Assembly: GCA_001899685.1 (NCBI GenBank)
Contig: MKWG01000003.1
Coordinates: 372,001 to 436,000, forward strand
Reading direction: 5' to 3'
Length of the DNA stretch: 64,000 bases
Origin: Sphingobacteriales bacterium 44-15
GTDB taxonomy: Bacteria; Bacteroidota; Bacteroidia; Chitinophagales; Chitinophagaceae
Shown: positions 8,206-17,127 of the stretch, piece after piece
How positions within the stretch are numbered: position 1 is the stretch's first letter
Layout of the letters: every line of letters begins with the position of its first letter
Notes under the pieces: model-generated
Told to the model about the DNA's origin: nothing
What the model saw: the letters and a program-made list of their open reading frames with translations, nothing else
The model's database searches: none
Position numbers and translations under genes: made by a program

Positions 8206-9870
8206 ATGGACAGACGTGCTTTTTTAACCGCAAAAAAGAAAACCTATCCCAAAAACAGGATCGCCGGCGCAAGGACCAACAGCGGTATCGCGCCTTATAG
8301 CGGACCTTGGAGCAGGAACGAAGTAGTACACCTGCTGAAAAGAACAATGTTTGGGGCCGCTCCGGCCGACATTGATTATTTTCTCGGCAAATCAATGGAT
8401 CAGTCTGTAGAGGAATTGCTTACAATTACTTCTCCCCTCCCGTCTGCTCCTCTCAAGGATTATGATACTTCGGAAGCCCTCACGCCCGACAATAATGTTG
8501 ATACCGGAACCACCTGGGTGAATGATCATAATACTGATGATATTATTGGCGGGCTGCGCAAGTTGTCCTTTAAAAAATGGTGGATAGGAGTTATGCTTGA
8601 CCAGCCACGGAATATCAGAGAAAAAATGACGTTGTTCTGGCATAATCATTTTGCAACAGAAATGGCATCTACACAAAATGCCCGCTTTGTATATAAGCAT
8701 CATACATTGCTGAGAAATAATTGCCTTGGCAGCTTTAAGGCGCTGGCAAGAGCCGTTGCCGTTGATCCGCTCATGCTGGTATACCAGAATGGTGAGCAGA
8801 ATCAAAAAGGCGCGCCTGATGAAAATTTTGCAAGAGAGCTGCAGGAGCTTTTTACGCTGGGAAAGGAAAACCACCCCAACTATACCGAAGACGATGTAAA
8901 AGCTGCAGCAAGAGTGCTAACCGGCTGGCAAAATAATGAAGAAACCAACACTTCCTATTTTACTCCCGGCAGGCACGATACAGGAAATAAAACATTTTCA
9001 TCCTTTTACAACAATACCACCATCGCAGGGAAAAGTGGCGCAACTGCAGGAGATGAGGAGCTGGACGCGCTAATCAATATGATCTTCAGCAAAGGGACTG
9101 AAGCATCCGTATATATCGTGAAAGAGCTATACCGTTGGTTTGTATACTATGAAGTAGATGAGGCGGCTGGGCAAAATGTAATTCTTCCCCTGGCACAAAT
9201 GCTTCAGGATCATAACTGGGATATCAGGCCTGTATTAATGACTTTGCTTAAAAGTGAGCATTTTTTTGATGTTGCCAACCAGGGTTGTCTTATTAAAAGC
9301 CCTGTAGATTTTGTGATCGGTATCTGCCGGGAAATGAAGGTTACCTTTCCCGGCGACAATGAATATGCCACAGCATATGCGCTTTGGGACAGTCTTTTAT
9401 ACAACTGTACAATTTTGCAGCAGGATCCCGGTGATCCGCCAAGCGTATCGGGATGGCCGGCTTATTACCAGATCCCTTCGTTTCACGAACTATGGATCAA
9501 CAATGATACCTATCCGCACCGCAAACAACTTACAGATACCCTGATAGATTATGGATATACCGTTAATGGCTTTCAATTAAAAATTGACGTTATTGAATTT
9601 ACAAAATCACTTAGCAATCCCGGTGATGCAAAATCATTGCTTGAAGATGCTCTTTCTATTTTGTACAGGATAGAGCTGTCTGACGCGATCAAAGAACAAT
9701 TAAAAAGAGAAATTCTCCTCACCGGGCAAACAAACGATTACTATTGGACCAATGCATGGAATACTTACATTGCCAATCCGTCGGATATGATGGCGTACCA
9801 GACTGTTGTGTCGCGCCTGAGCGAGCTGTACCGCTACCTGTTTGCACTGCCTGAATTTCAATTATCATAA
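8206..9870 (+). CDS. DUF1800 domain-containing protein, 554 aa
   Basis: The protein shows the DUF1800 layout: an N-terminal segment with RNEVVHLLKRTMFGAAPADIDYF, then KMTLFWHNHFATE, NFARELQELFTLG, DVKAAARVLTGW and the long helical tail. Start chosen at 8206 (MDRRAFLTAKK, a basic start like that of its partners) rather than 8170 because of the promoter position. The family is found next to DUF1501 proteins in Bacteroidota, Planctomycetes and Proteobacteria and is thought to be exported or membrane-associated; its biochemical role is not established. It is followed 35 nt later by the DUF1501 gene, so the two form an operon. Confidence 0.85.
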   Translation: MDRRAFLTAKKKTYPKNRIAGARTNSGIAPYSGPWSRNEVVHLLKRTMFGAAPADIDYFLGKSMDQSVEELLTITSPLPSAPLKDYDTSEALTPDNNVDTGTTWVNDHNTDDIIGGLRKLSFKKWWIGVMLDQPRNIREKMTLFWHNHFATEMASTQNARFVYKHHTLLRNNCLGSFKALARAVAVDPLMLVYQNGEQNQKGAPDENFARELQELFTLGKENHPNYTEDDVKAAARVLTGWQNNEETNTSYFTPGRHDTGNKTFSSFYNNTTIAGKSGATAGDEELDALINMIFSKGTEASVYIVKELYRWFVYYEVDEAAGQNVILPLAQMLQDHNWDIRPVLMTLLKSEHFFDVANQGCLIKSPVDFVIGICREMKVTFPGDNEYATAYALWDSLLYNCTILQQDPGDPPSVSGWPAYYQIPSFHELWINNDTYPHRKQLTDTLIDYGYTVNGFQLKIDVIEFTKSLSNPGDAKSLLEDALSILYRIELSDAIKEQLKREILLTGQTNDYYWTNAWNTYIANPSDMMAYQTVVSRLSELYRYLFALPEFQLS

Positions 9871-9905
9871 AATCCGGTACAAAAACCATATCAAATCCAA
9901 TAGCT

Positions 9906-11483
9906 ATGAAGAGAAGAGATTTTTTACGCAATACCATTCCGGCAACTATATTACCGGCTTTTATAAACGGGCACACCGTTACAGCCATGTCATCTTCACC
10001 ATGGCTGAATACACTTACCAATTTCACTACGAATACAGATCATGTGCTTGTAATTATACAGATGAATGGAGGGAATGACGGGCTGAATATGGTAATACCC
10101 ATTGATAATTATGCTAACTATTATAAAGCAAGAACAAATATTGCTATTCCTGAAGGTAAAATTCTTAAACTGAACGGAAATAACAAAACAGGATTACACC
10201 CGGTCATGACAGGTATACAGGAACTTTTTAACACCGGGAAAATGGCAGTAGTACAGTCGGCCGGATATCCGGATCCTAACCTTTCCCACTTCAGGGCTAC
10301 AGACATCTGGATGAGCGGCTCCGACAGTGATGAGGTGGTAAATACCGGGTGGATAGGCAGGTATTTAAATTATGAATATCCAAATTTTCCTTCCGGCTAT
10401 CCTAACGCCACAATGCCCGACCCGCTTGCTATCCAGATCGGGTCAGTATCCTCTCTCACCTTCCACGGTCCTACAATGGGAATGGCAATGAGCATCACTA
10501 ACCCTACTTCTTTTTATAATATTGTAGATGATGTGCAGGATCCGGCGCCGGCAACAAGGGCAGGAAAAGAGCTTACTTTCATTCGTGAAATAGCCAGGCA
10601 AACCGAATTATTTGCAGGATCAATCAAAAAAGCCGCCGGCCATGCTACACAACAATTGCCTTATCCGGACAATAACCTGCTTGCCGCAAAGCTCAAAATA
10701 GTTGCAAGGCTTATTAAAGGAGGGCTTAAGACAAGAGTATATATGGTGAGCTATACAGGCTTCGATACACACTCTATGCAAACAGAACAGGACGATCCCA
10801 CCACGGGTAAACATGCAGACCTGCTCAAAGAACTGTCAGGCGCAGTAAAAGCTTTCCAGGATGACCTGGCATTTTTAGGCATTGAAGACAGGGTCATTTC
10901 ATTTACCTTCTCCGAGTTTGGGCGCCGTATAAAATCAAATTTCAGCATTGGCACCGACCATGGAGCTGCTGCTCCCATGCTGATCTTCGGCAGCAAAGTA
11001 CAATCCGGCATATTGGGAAATAATCCTTCTATTCCTTCAAACGTTGACGTAAATATTAACATCCCCCACCAGTATGACTACCGGAGCGTGTATGCCTCCA
11101 TACTGGAAAAATGGTTTTGCGCAGATAACACTGCTCTCCAGACAATACTTCTTAAAAACTTTCAGTCACTGCCCATTATACAGGACGGGCTTTGCAACGG
11201 TATTGATGACCTTAATAAAAAGGCGGGCAACAATCTTATTTCAGCTTATCCCAATCCATTCACTATTCAAACGAACATAAAATACATCACCCTGGGCGGT
11301 CATACACTCGTACAGGTAATTGACGGCATGGGCAGAGTAATAAAATACCTCGTAGACAAAGAACAGCCCGGCAATACCTATACCATTCCGTTTGACAGCC
11401 ACGGGCTTGCAGCAGGTGTTTATTATCTGCGTCTGCAGAACGGCCCGCTGCAGCAGGTAATACCCGTACTTAAAGTAAAATAG
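9906..11483 (+). CDS. DUF1501 protein with C-terminal T9SS sorting domain, 525 aa
   Basis: The N-terminus MKRRDFLRNTIPATILPAF resembles a twin-arginine-like or lipoprotein-free export signal used by DUF1501 proteins. The core belongs to the DUF1501 (sulfatase/alkaline-phosphatase-like) family: VLVIIQMNGGNDGLNMVIP, GLHPVM, YPDPNLSHFRATDIW, GFDTH and TFSEFGRRIKSN...TDHGAAAPM. The last ~80 residues (AYPNPF..., GMGRVI, LAAGVYYLRL) form a type A T9SS sorting domain, so the protein is predicted to reach the cell surface. It is the second gene of the pair driven by the sigma-54-type promoter. The enzymatic role of the family is unproven. Confidence 0.88.
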   Translation: MKRRDFLRNTIPATILPAFINGHTVTAMSSSPWLNTLTNFTTNTDHVLVIIQMNGGNDGLNMVIPIDNYANYYKARTNIAIPEGKILKLNGNNKTGLHPVMTGIQELFNTGKMAVVQSAGYPDPNLSHFRATDIWMSGSDSDEVVNTGWIGRYLNYEYPNFPSGYPNATMPDPLAIQIGSVSSLTFHGPTMGMAMSITNPTSFYNIVDDVQDPAPATRAGKELTFIREIARQTELFAGSIKKAAGHATQQLPYPDNNLLAAKLKIVARLIKGGLKTRVYMVSYTGFDTHSMQTEQDDPTTGKHADLLKELSGAVKAFQDDLAFLGIEDRVISFTFSEFGRRIKSNFSIGTDHGAAAPMLIFGSKVQSGILGNNPSIPSNVDVNINIPHQYDYRSVYASILEKWFCADNTALQTILLKNFQSLPIIQDGLCNGIDDLNKKAGNNLISAYPNPFTIQTNIKYITLGGHTLVQVIDGMGRVIKYLVDKEQPGNTYTIPFDSHGLAAGVYYLRLQNGPLQQVIPVLKVK

Positions 11484-11612
11484 CAGGACATTACACTATA
11501 CCTTTTTCTTTCAGTGACGTATTATTGAGTTCTTTTCTTATCTTTATCTGTGCTGATATTATTAATATTATCCGGCGATTGACCAATCCCGTATTTCCTT
11601 ACTGTCTGCAAT

Positions 11613-13454
11613 ATGAAGTTTTTTGTTCCCGGCATAACCATACTCCTGCTTTGTAGCTTCTGCCAGGACTTATTTTCTCAAACAGATACCAACACACTGA
11701 AATCACTTTACGACCGCGCCCTCGATTTTGATGAAACTAAGTCTGACTCAGTGGGATATTATGCCCGGTATATTGAAGAAGAATCCAAAACGCTTGGCTT
11801 TCAAGAGGGACAGGTGCTTTCGCTCCGGCTGAAAGGGATCTATAATGAGCTGAGGAATGATTATGATTCAGCAATAAGCTATTATTACAAATCGCTTGAA
11901 GAAGCAAAACGATTGCAGCATCTTGAATATGAATGCGCCGCCCTTGGAGATCTTGCAATGGCATACAATAATATCAACCAGCCTGAAAAAACCAGGGAAT
12001 TCTATAAGCAGGCGCTCGATATAGCATGGCAGCGCAAAGAGATATGTTCTATTTTCACTAACTGCTCTAATCTCGGATCCATTTTCAACAAGCTGAAGCA
12101 GCCGGACAGCGCTTTGCATTATCTTACGCAGGCAGAAAATATTGCCCGGCAATACCAGCTTGGCTTACCAATGAACTCCCTGTATAATAACATAGGTAAC
12201 GCATGGTTTCATAAAAAGCAATGGAATAAGGCGCTTGGCTTCTTCATGACAAATTACTTTGCGGACAGCATGAACGCAGACAAAGAAATGCTTTGGTACG
12301 ACTGCCTCAATATAGGAGATGTATATATTGAGAAAAACAATCTTGATTCTGCAAAAAAATATATTGACCTTTCCCTGCAGCTTGCACATTTTCTGGGATC
12401 GAAGAACAAAGAGTCCGATGTATATGCATTGTATTCCAAATACTTTGAGCACAGGCAAGACTATAAGTCAGCGTATAATTATTATAAAAAATGGCATGTG
12501 CTTGACACGGCGCTGGTATCCCAGCAGCTCTTAAACACAGTGGCTGACCTGCAGGAAAAATACAATCTCAAGCAAAAAGATCAAAAAAACAAACTGCTGT
12601 CGCTGGAGATAGAACATCAGAATTACCAGAAAAGAAATATGCGTTTGCTTATAGCAGGCATTGCGTTGCTGGCTGTTTTGGCTTTAGTCATTTTGTTATT
12701 GATCAAAAGAAAAAATGACCAGCTTACCAAACAAAACCAGATCATACAAAAGCAAAACAGTAAGCTTTCAAAAGCCAACAGCGATAAAAATTCAATGATC
12801 AGTGTAGTATCACATGATCTGAACGCTCCGTTCACCAGCATAAAAATGTGGACGCAGATCCTGCAATCCAACATTTCTAATTTTACGGAAGACCAGAAAA
12901 AAGCGCTGTACCGTATTCAATCTTCCGCCGATAACGGCGAATTGCTTATCAGGAATATCCTGCACATTGAAAAAGAAGAGATAAACCGTCCGCTCAACCT
13001 TCAGTTCCTTGATATCTGCGCCTTCCTGGAAGATGTCATCAATGCACATACGCCGCAGTCCCAGCAAAAAGACATTGAAATTGTCTATCAGCACGATGGA
13101 AAATTAACTGAATTTATGTGCGACAGGTATATGCTCAACCGGATCTGTGAAAACCTGCTTTCCAACGCTATTAAATTTTCACAGCGGGGCAGTAAAGTAT
13201 ATGTAAAGCTTGAGAGTCCGGCAGATAATATCGTAATAAAAGTCATAGATGAAGGCGTTGGCATTGCTCCGGAAGATATTCCGTATATATTCAGCAAATA
13301 CGGGAAAATATCTTCCATGCCCACAGAAGGTGAATACTCTACCGGTCTTGGGCTCTCCATCGTAAAAAGGCTGGTGGATGAGCTCAATGGTAAAATATTC
13401 TGCGAAAGCATGTTGAATAAGGGAAGTGTCTTTACTGTTGTTTTGCCAAGATAG
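11613..13454 (+). CDS. TPR-containing sensor histidine kinase, 613 aa
   Basis: Signal peptide (1-22), a periplasmic region of tetratricopeptide-like helices (about 30-300), one membrane segment (about 344-365), a coiled coil (366-392), then HisKA with phospho-accepting His401 in SVVSHDLNAPF and an ATPase domain with N-box RICENLLSNAIKFS, DEGVGIAPED and GLGLSIVKRL. The architecture is common in Bacteroidota hybrid-less kinases that sense an extracytoplasmic cue through TPRs. No response regulator gene is adjacent, so it is an orphan here. The 130-nt upstream region has no clear promoter. It ends just before a heptamer hairpin that separates it from a convergent ABC transporter gene. Confidence 0.88.
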   Translation: MKFFVPGITILLLCSFCQDLFSQTDTNTLKSLYDRALDFDETKSDSVGYYARYIEEESKTLGFQEGQVLSLRLKGIYNELRNDYDSAISYYYKSLEEAKRLQHLEYECAALGDLAMAYNNINQPEKTREFYKQALDIAWQRKEICSIFTNCSNLGSIFNKLKQPDSALHYLTQAENIARQYQLGLPMNSLYNNIGNAWFHKKQWNKALGFFMTNYFADSMNADKEMLWYDCLNIGDVYIEKNNLDSAKKYIDLSLQLAHFLGSKNKESDVYALYSKYFEHRQDYKSAYNYYKKWHVLDTALVSQQLLNTVADLQEKYNLKQKDQKNKLLSLEIEHQNYQKRNMRLLIAGIALLAVLALVILLLIKRKNDQLTKQNQIIQKQNSKLSKANSDKNSMISVVSHDLNAPFTSIKMWTQILQSNISNFTEDQKKALYRIQSSADNGELLIRNILHIEKEEINRPLNLQFLDICAFLEDVINAHTPQSQQKDIEIVYQHDGKLTEFMCDRYMLNRICENLLSNAIKFSQRGSKVYVKLESPADNIVIKVIDEGVGIAPEDIPYIFSKYGKISSMPTEGEYSTGLGLSIVKRLVDELNGKIFCESMLNKGSVFTVVLPR

Positions 13455-13461
13455 AGGAGGG

Positions 13462-13540
13462 GCGAGAAGTGAAATGTGAGAGGTGAAACGTGAGAAGTGA
13501 GGCGCCTTCTCACATCTATCCTCTCTCCTTTCACGCTCAT
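13462..13540. repeat. heptamer inverted-repeat element, copy 1
   Basis: About six purine-rich heptamers of the GTGARAN type on the left are followed by about four complementary units on the right. The innermost stem is GTGAGAAG at 13490-13497 pairing with CTTCTCAC at 13506-13513. It fills the whole spacer between two convergent genes (stops at 13454 and 13542), so it could also serve as a two-way terminator. Confidence 0.75.
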
Positions 13541-13541
13541 G

Positions 13542-15344
13542 CTACACAGCGCCTCCGCTTATTGCCCGCTCGGTCTCAGCCTTTTTTCTCTCTCCTATCT
13601 GCTGGCGCCACATAGCATAATACAAACCTTTCGCCTGCACTAACGCATCGTGTGTGCCTGTCTCTTCAATCTCCCCCTGCTCAAGCACATAGATCCTGTC
13701 GGCATGCATTATGGTAGACAGTCTATGAGCTATAAGAATGGTGATCTGGTTACTTTGTGATGATACTTTCTTAATGGTATTGGTCACTTCCTGCTCGGTA
13801 AGAGAATCCAGCGCTGAAGTGGCTTCGTCAAATATCAGCAGCCGCGGGCGCCTCAATAAAGCGCGTGCAATGGAAAGCCGCTGCTTCTCTCCCCCCGACA
13901 ATTTCAACCCGCCCTCTCCTATCAGCGTATTGAGTCCCTTCTCCGCTCTTGCCAGCAAGCCATTGCAGGAAGCTTTATCCAGTGCATCCGCCAGCTCATC
14001 CTCCGTAGCGGCAGGATTTACAAACATGAGGTTTTCTTTGATGGAGCCTGAAAACAACTGGGTATCCTGCGTTACAAAACCTATCTGGTTGCGCAGATCT
14101 TCATAATTGATCGAATTTTCATCAATACCGTTATAAAGAATTTTTCCTTCCTGGGGGCGGTATAATCCTACCAGGAGCTTCATGAGGGTGGATTTGCCGG
14201 CTCCTGATGGTCCAACAAAAGCAATGGTTTCCCCCGCTTCCGCACTGAAGCTTATATTGTCAATTGCTTTTTGCCGGGCAGTCTGATGCTTAAAAGAAAC
14301 TTTATTGAATTCCAGCTTTTGGATTTCCCCCAGATGCACAGGCTCTTCCGGCTGCTTTTCAGGCTTTTTCTGCATCAGGTTTTTGAAGTTGATGAGCGAG
14401 GCTTCCGCTTCCCTGTAGGAAAGAATAATATTCCCTATTTCCTGCAGGGGTCCAAAAACAAAAAATGAAAATATCTGCATAGTCACTAACTGACCGGCAT
14501 CCATCCTGTTTTGGAATATCAACCAGAGCAGCATAAAAAGAATTACCTGACGCAGGGTATTGACAAACGTTCCCTGGATAAAGCTAATGCTGCGGATACG
14601 CTTTACCTTGGTAAGCTCCAGCCCGAGTATCTTATACGTGTTTTTATTCAGGCGGCTGACCTCCTGCTGTGTAAGCCCCAGGCTTTTGACAAGCTCTATA
14701 TTCCGGAGAGATTCAGTGGTAGCGCCTGCCAGCGCGTTGGTTTGCGATACGATATTTTTTTGAATGACTTTTACTTTCCTGCTCAGCACATTGGTCACTA
14801 TCACGAGCAGGAATATACCACCGAAATATATAGGAGGCAAAGACCAGTGAATGCTGAATGCAAATACACCGACAAATACGATCCCAACGATCACTGAAAA
14901 AAGGATATTAACGAAGTAGGTCATGAAACGCTCTGTATCCGTCCTTACTTTTTGCAGTACGCTCAGAGTCTCTCCGCTACGCTGATCTTCAAACTCCTGG
15001 TACGGAAGCTTCATGGCATGCTGCAAGCCATCGGTAAACACTTTGGCCCCGAATTTCTGTATCACAACATTCAAAAAATAATCCTGGAAATTTTTGGCGA
15101 TCCTGCTTATCATTGCTACTCCTATGGAAGCCAGCAGAAGCCAGAGCACGCTGTTATAGCGCTGGGTAAAAAAGCGTGATGAAGTATATTCAGCAGGATT
15201 TTTCAGGTACTCGTTGCTGAGGGTAACCAGCTTACCAAAAATAATGGGATCAAAAAGGGAAAATCCCGTATTCATCGCTGACAGGACCAGCACCAGCACT
15301 ATAAGCCACTTAAATGGCTTCAGGTAGGTAAATAATATTTTCAT
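13542..15344 (-). CDS. ABC exporter, fused permease and ATPase, 600 aa
   Basis: Six membrane helices in the first ~320 residues (ABC_membrane type I exporter fold), then an ATPase domain with Walker A GPSGAGKST, Q-loop FVTQDTQLF, signature LSGGEKQR, Walker B LLIFDEATSALD and the H-loop AHRLST. Such half-transporters act as homodimers and export lipids, peptides or drugs; the substrate is not evident. The C-terminus has a short charged tail (RQQIGERKKAETERA). It is convergent with the histidine kinase and is followed upstream by the LolC/E-like gene, 66 nt away on the same strand. Confidence 0.92.
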   Translation of the reverse strand: MKILFTYLKPFKWLIVLVLVLSAMNTGFSLFDPIIFGKLVTLSNEYLKNPAEYTSSRFFTQRYNSVLWLLLASIGVAMISRIAKNFQDYFLNVVIQKFGAKVFTDGLQHAMKLPYQEFEDQRSGETLSVLQKVRTDTERFMTYFVNILFSVIVGIVFVGVFAFSIHWSLPPIYFGGIFLLVIVTNVLSRKVKVIQKNIVSQTNALAGATTESLRNIELVKSLGLTQQEVSRLNKNTYKILGLELTKVKRIRSISFIQGTFVNTLRQVILFMLLWLIFQNRMDAGQLVTMQIFSFFVFGPLQEIGNIILSYREAEASLINFKNLMQKKPEKQPEEPVHLGEIQKLEFNKVSFKHQTARQKAIDNISFSAEAGETIAFVGPSGAGKSTLMKLLVGLYRPQEGKILYNGIDENSINYEDLRNQIGFVTQDTQLFSGSIKENLMFVNPAATEDELADALDKASCNGLLARAEKGLNTLIGEGGLKLSGGEKQRLSIARALLRRPRLLIFDEATSALDSLTEQEVTNTIKKVSSQSNQITILIAHRLSTIMHADRIYVLEQGEIEETGTHDALVQAKGLYYAMWRQQIGERKKAETERAISGGAV

Positions 15345-15410
15345 ATTTTAAATGACGATAAAGGATAGACAGAAAATTTTTAACCCGGCAAATTACGTAC
15401 AAATTCCGGT

Positions 15411-16631
15411 TTAATTCCTCAGTTCAAACGCCTGCTCTGCCGCCCTCCTGGAAGGATACCATGAAGCAGCCATAGCAATGACAAATACGGTAATGCACAC
15501 TAGCAGGAAATCTGAAGCCACCATTTTCACCGGGTAATAATTGACGATGAAGGATGCACCTTCAAGCGGCACAAGCCTGAACTTTATCTGGGCATAACAC
15601 AGCAGCGCAGCCATGAGCATACCCGCTGCCGCACCAATAAAGGCGAGTAATATACCTTCGCTGAGAAAGATTTTCCGGATCCAGCTTTTATTTGCTCCCA
15701 TAGCCTGCAATACCTGTATGTCTTTCTGTTTTTCCAGCACCAGCATGCTAAGCGACCCGATCATATTGAATGCCGCCACTATCAGCACCAGTATAAAAAT
15801 GCAGAAGATAGCATATTTCTCAAACCGCATAACACTATACAGGCTGCTGTTTTGCTCATACCTCGTCTGCACTGTATAATCCTTACCAAGCAGTCCTTCA
15901 ATTTTCTTTTTTATCATATCCTCATCCCCCTGGCGCATTACTGCAAGCTCCACTTCCGAATATTCATCCGCTTTAAAACCCATGTGATTTTTTACAAAAT
16001 CAATATTGGTAAGCACATATTTATTATCAAATTCTTCCTGCACGGCAAAGGCGCCGAAAGGCATAATAGCCCCTTCATTGAATGCGGAAAGCGGGTCCGC
16101 AGGATTTACATCTCCTCTCCTGGGCAGGATAATGCTTAACCCGCCAATACTCCTGTCGCTCAAGACTGCCACGGCATTCTCCACCCCCACGCCCATTACA
16201 GCACCCGGGTTTTCGGCATCTCCCGTAAAATACTTTCCTCTTACAATACTTTGCTGAATATTTGTAACCGAGGTATAATTGGAATCCACCCCTTTCAGGT
16301 CCACAATAGCAGTGTAATCGCCGTTTCGCAGAAGCGCTTTTTCTTCCACGGTCAGTGAGAGTGCTTTTATGCCCTGCAGATTGCTAAGCTCCTTTATTCG
16401 CGAAGGCGTAAGCATGAGCGTTTTTCCCGAAGCTGCAGACACTTTAATATCCGGGTAAAAAGTGGTATATAATGATTTGACAAGGTCTTCAAACCCGTTG
16501 AATGCGCTCCACAGCACCAGCAGTGCGGCCGTAGCGAATGCAATAGCCGTAACACTTACCCACGCGATAATGTTAATGGCATTCGTTGATTTTCTGGCCT
16601 TAAAATAGCGCCATGCAAAAATGAGGTACAA
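15411..16631 (-). CDS. FtsX/LolC-E-like ABC permease, 406 aa
   Basis: One N-terminal membrane helix (about 22-45), a large periplasmic domain (about 46-270), and three C-terminal helices (about 275-300, 322-345, 370-395), the MacB/FtsX layout. The N-terminal phrase FAWRYFKARKSTNAINIIAWVSV and the loop LQAMGANKSWIRKIFLSEG are typical of LolC/LolE lipoprotein-release permeases. It would work with a separate ATPase (LolD type), which is not encoded next to it. In Bacteroidota this gene is often found beside rbfA, as here (46 nt apart), suggesting a conserved pair on one transcript. Confidence 0.88.
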   Translation of the reverse strand: MYLIFAWRYFKARKSTNAINIIAWVSVTAIAFATAALLVLWSAFNGFEDLVKSLYTTFYPDIKVSAASGKTLMLTPSRIKELSNLQGIKALSLTVEEKALLRNGDYTAIVDLKGVDSNYTSVTNIQQSIVRGKYFTGDAENPGAVMGVGVENAVAVLSDRSIGGLSIILPRRGDVNPADPLSAFNEGAIMPFGAFAVQEEFDNKYVLTNIDFVKNHMGFKADEYSEVELAVMRQGDEDMIKKKIEGLLGKDYTVQTRYEQNSSLYSVMRFEKYAIFCIFILVLIVAAFNMIGSLSMLVLEKQKDIQVLQAMGANKSWIRKIFLSEGILLAFIGAAAGMLMAALLCYAQIKFRLVPLEGASFIVNYYPVKMVASDFLLVCITVFVIAMAASWYPSRRAAEQAFELRN

Positions 16632-16677
16632 TACGCCTGGATTTTATTTGATTCATCATTCGGAAGTGTACAGGCAG

Positions 16678-17064
16678 CTATGCCTCTTCACTCTCCCCCT
16701 GGTCATTCTTCTTTTCTTCATTGATCTTTTTGAACAACTCTTCCATCCTGAACACATGCTCAAGGGTATCATCCACAAAAAATTTTAGCTCCGGTATGCG
16801 GCGCAACTGGTGCTTTACACGTATTGTCAGCTCCCGCTTGATCTCCCAGGCCTTATCCTCTATCTTTTTCAATGTGGCTTTGGGGTCAGCTACTTTAAAA
16901 AAGCTGAGGTATATCCTCGCTTCCAGCAGATCAGGCGTGACCTTTACCGATGCAATAGAGACCATTCCCCCATCCATCATTCCCAGCCCTAATTTCCGGA
17001 AGATCTCGTTAAATTCTTCATATAATAACCCGGCTACCTGCTTCTGCCGTTTTCCTTCCTGCAT
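16678..17064 (-). CDS. rbfA: ribosome-binding factor A
   Basis: The 128-residue protein fits RbfA in length and shows the KH-type core: N-terminal RQKQVAGLLYEEFNEIF, the strand VSIASVKVTPDLLEARIYLSF, and RIPELKFFVDDTLEHVFRMEELFKKI. RbfA binds the 30S subunit and helps mature the 16S rRNA 5' end. It starts 63 nt from the divergent ABC transporter at 17128, with TTACTTTG (17095-17102) a possible -7 box for that plus-strand gene. The acidic tail (EEKKNDQGESEEA) is common in Bacteroidota homologues. Confidence 0.9.
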   Translation of the reverse strand: MQEGKRQKQVAGLLYEEFNEIFRKLGLGMMDGGMVSIASVKVTPDLLEARIYLSFFKVADPKATLKKIEDKAWEIKRELTIRVKHQLRRIPELKFFVDDTLEHVFRMEELFKKINEEKKNDQGESEEA

Positions 17065-17127
17065 ATCATTCCGTTTTAATGGCCGTAAATTTAGTTACTT
17101 TGCGGCTCAATCTGATGATAAAAAAGA

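Noticed and set aside
13462-13540. Heptamer element treated only as a terminator
   Set aside because: Copies of the same family also lie inside operons and in a divergent promoter region, so terminator function cannot explain them as a class.
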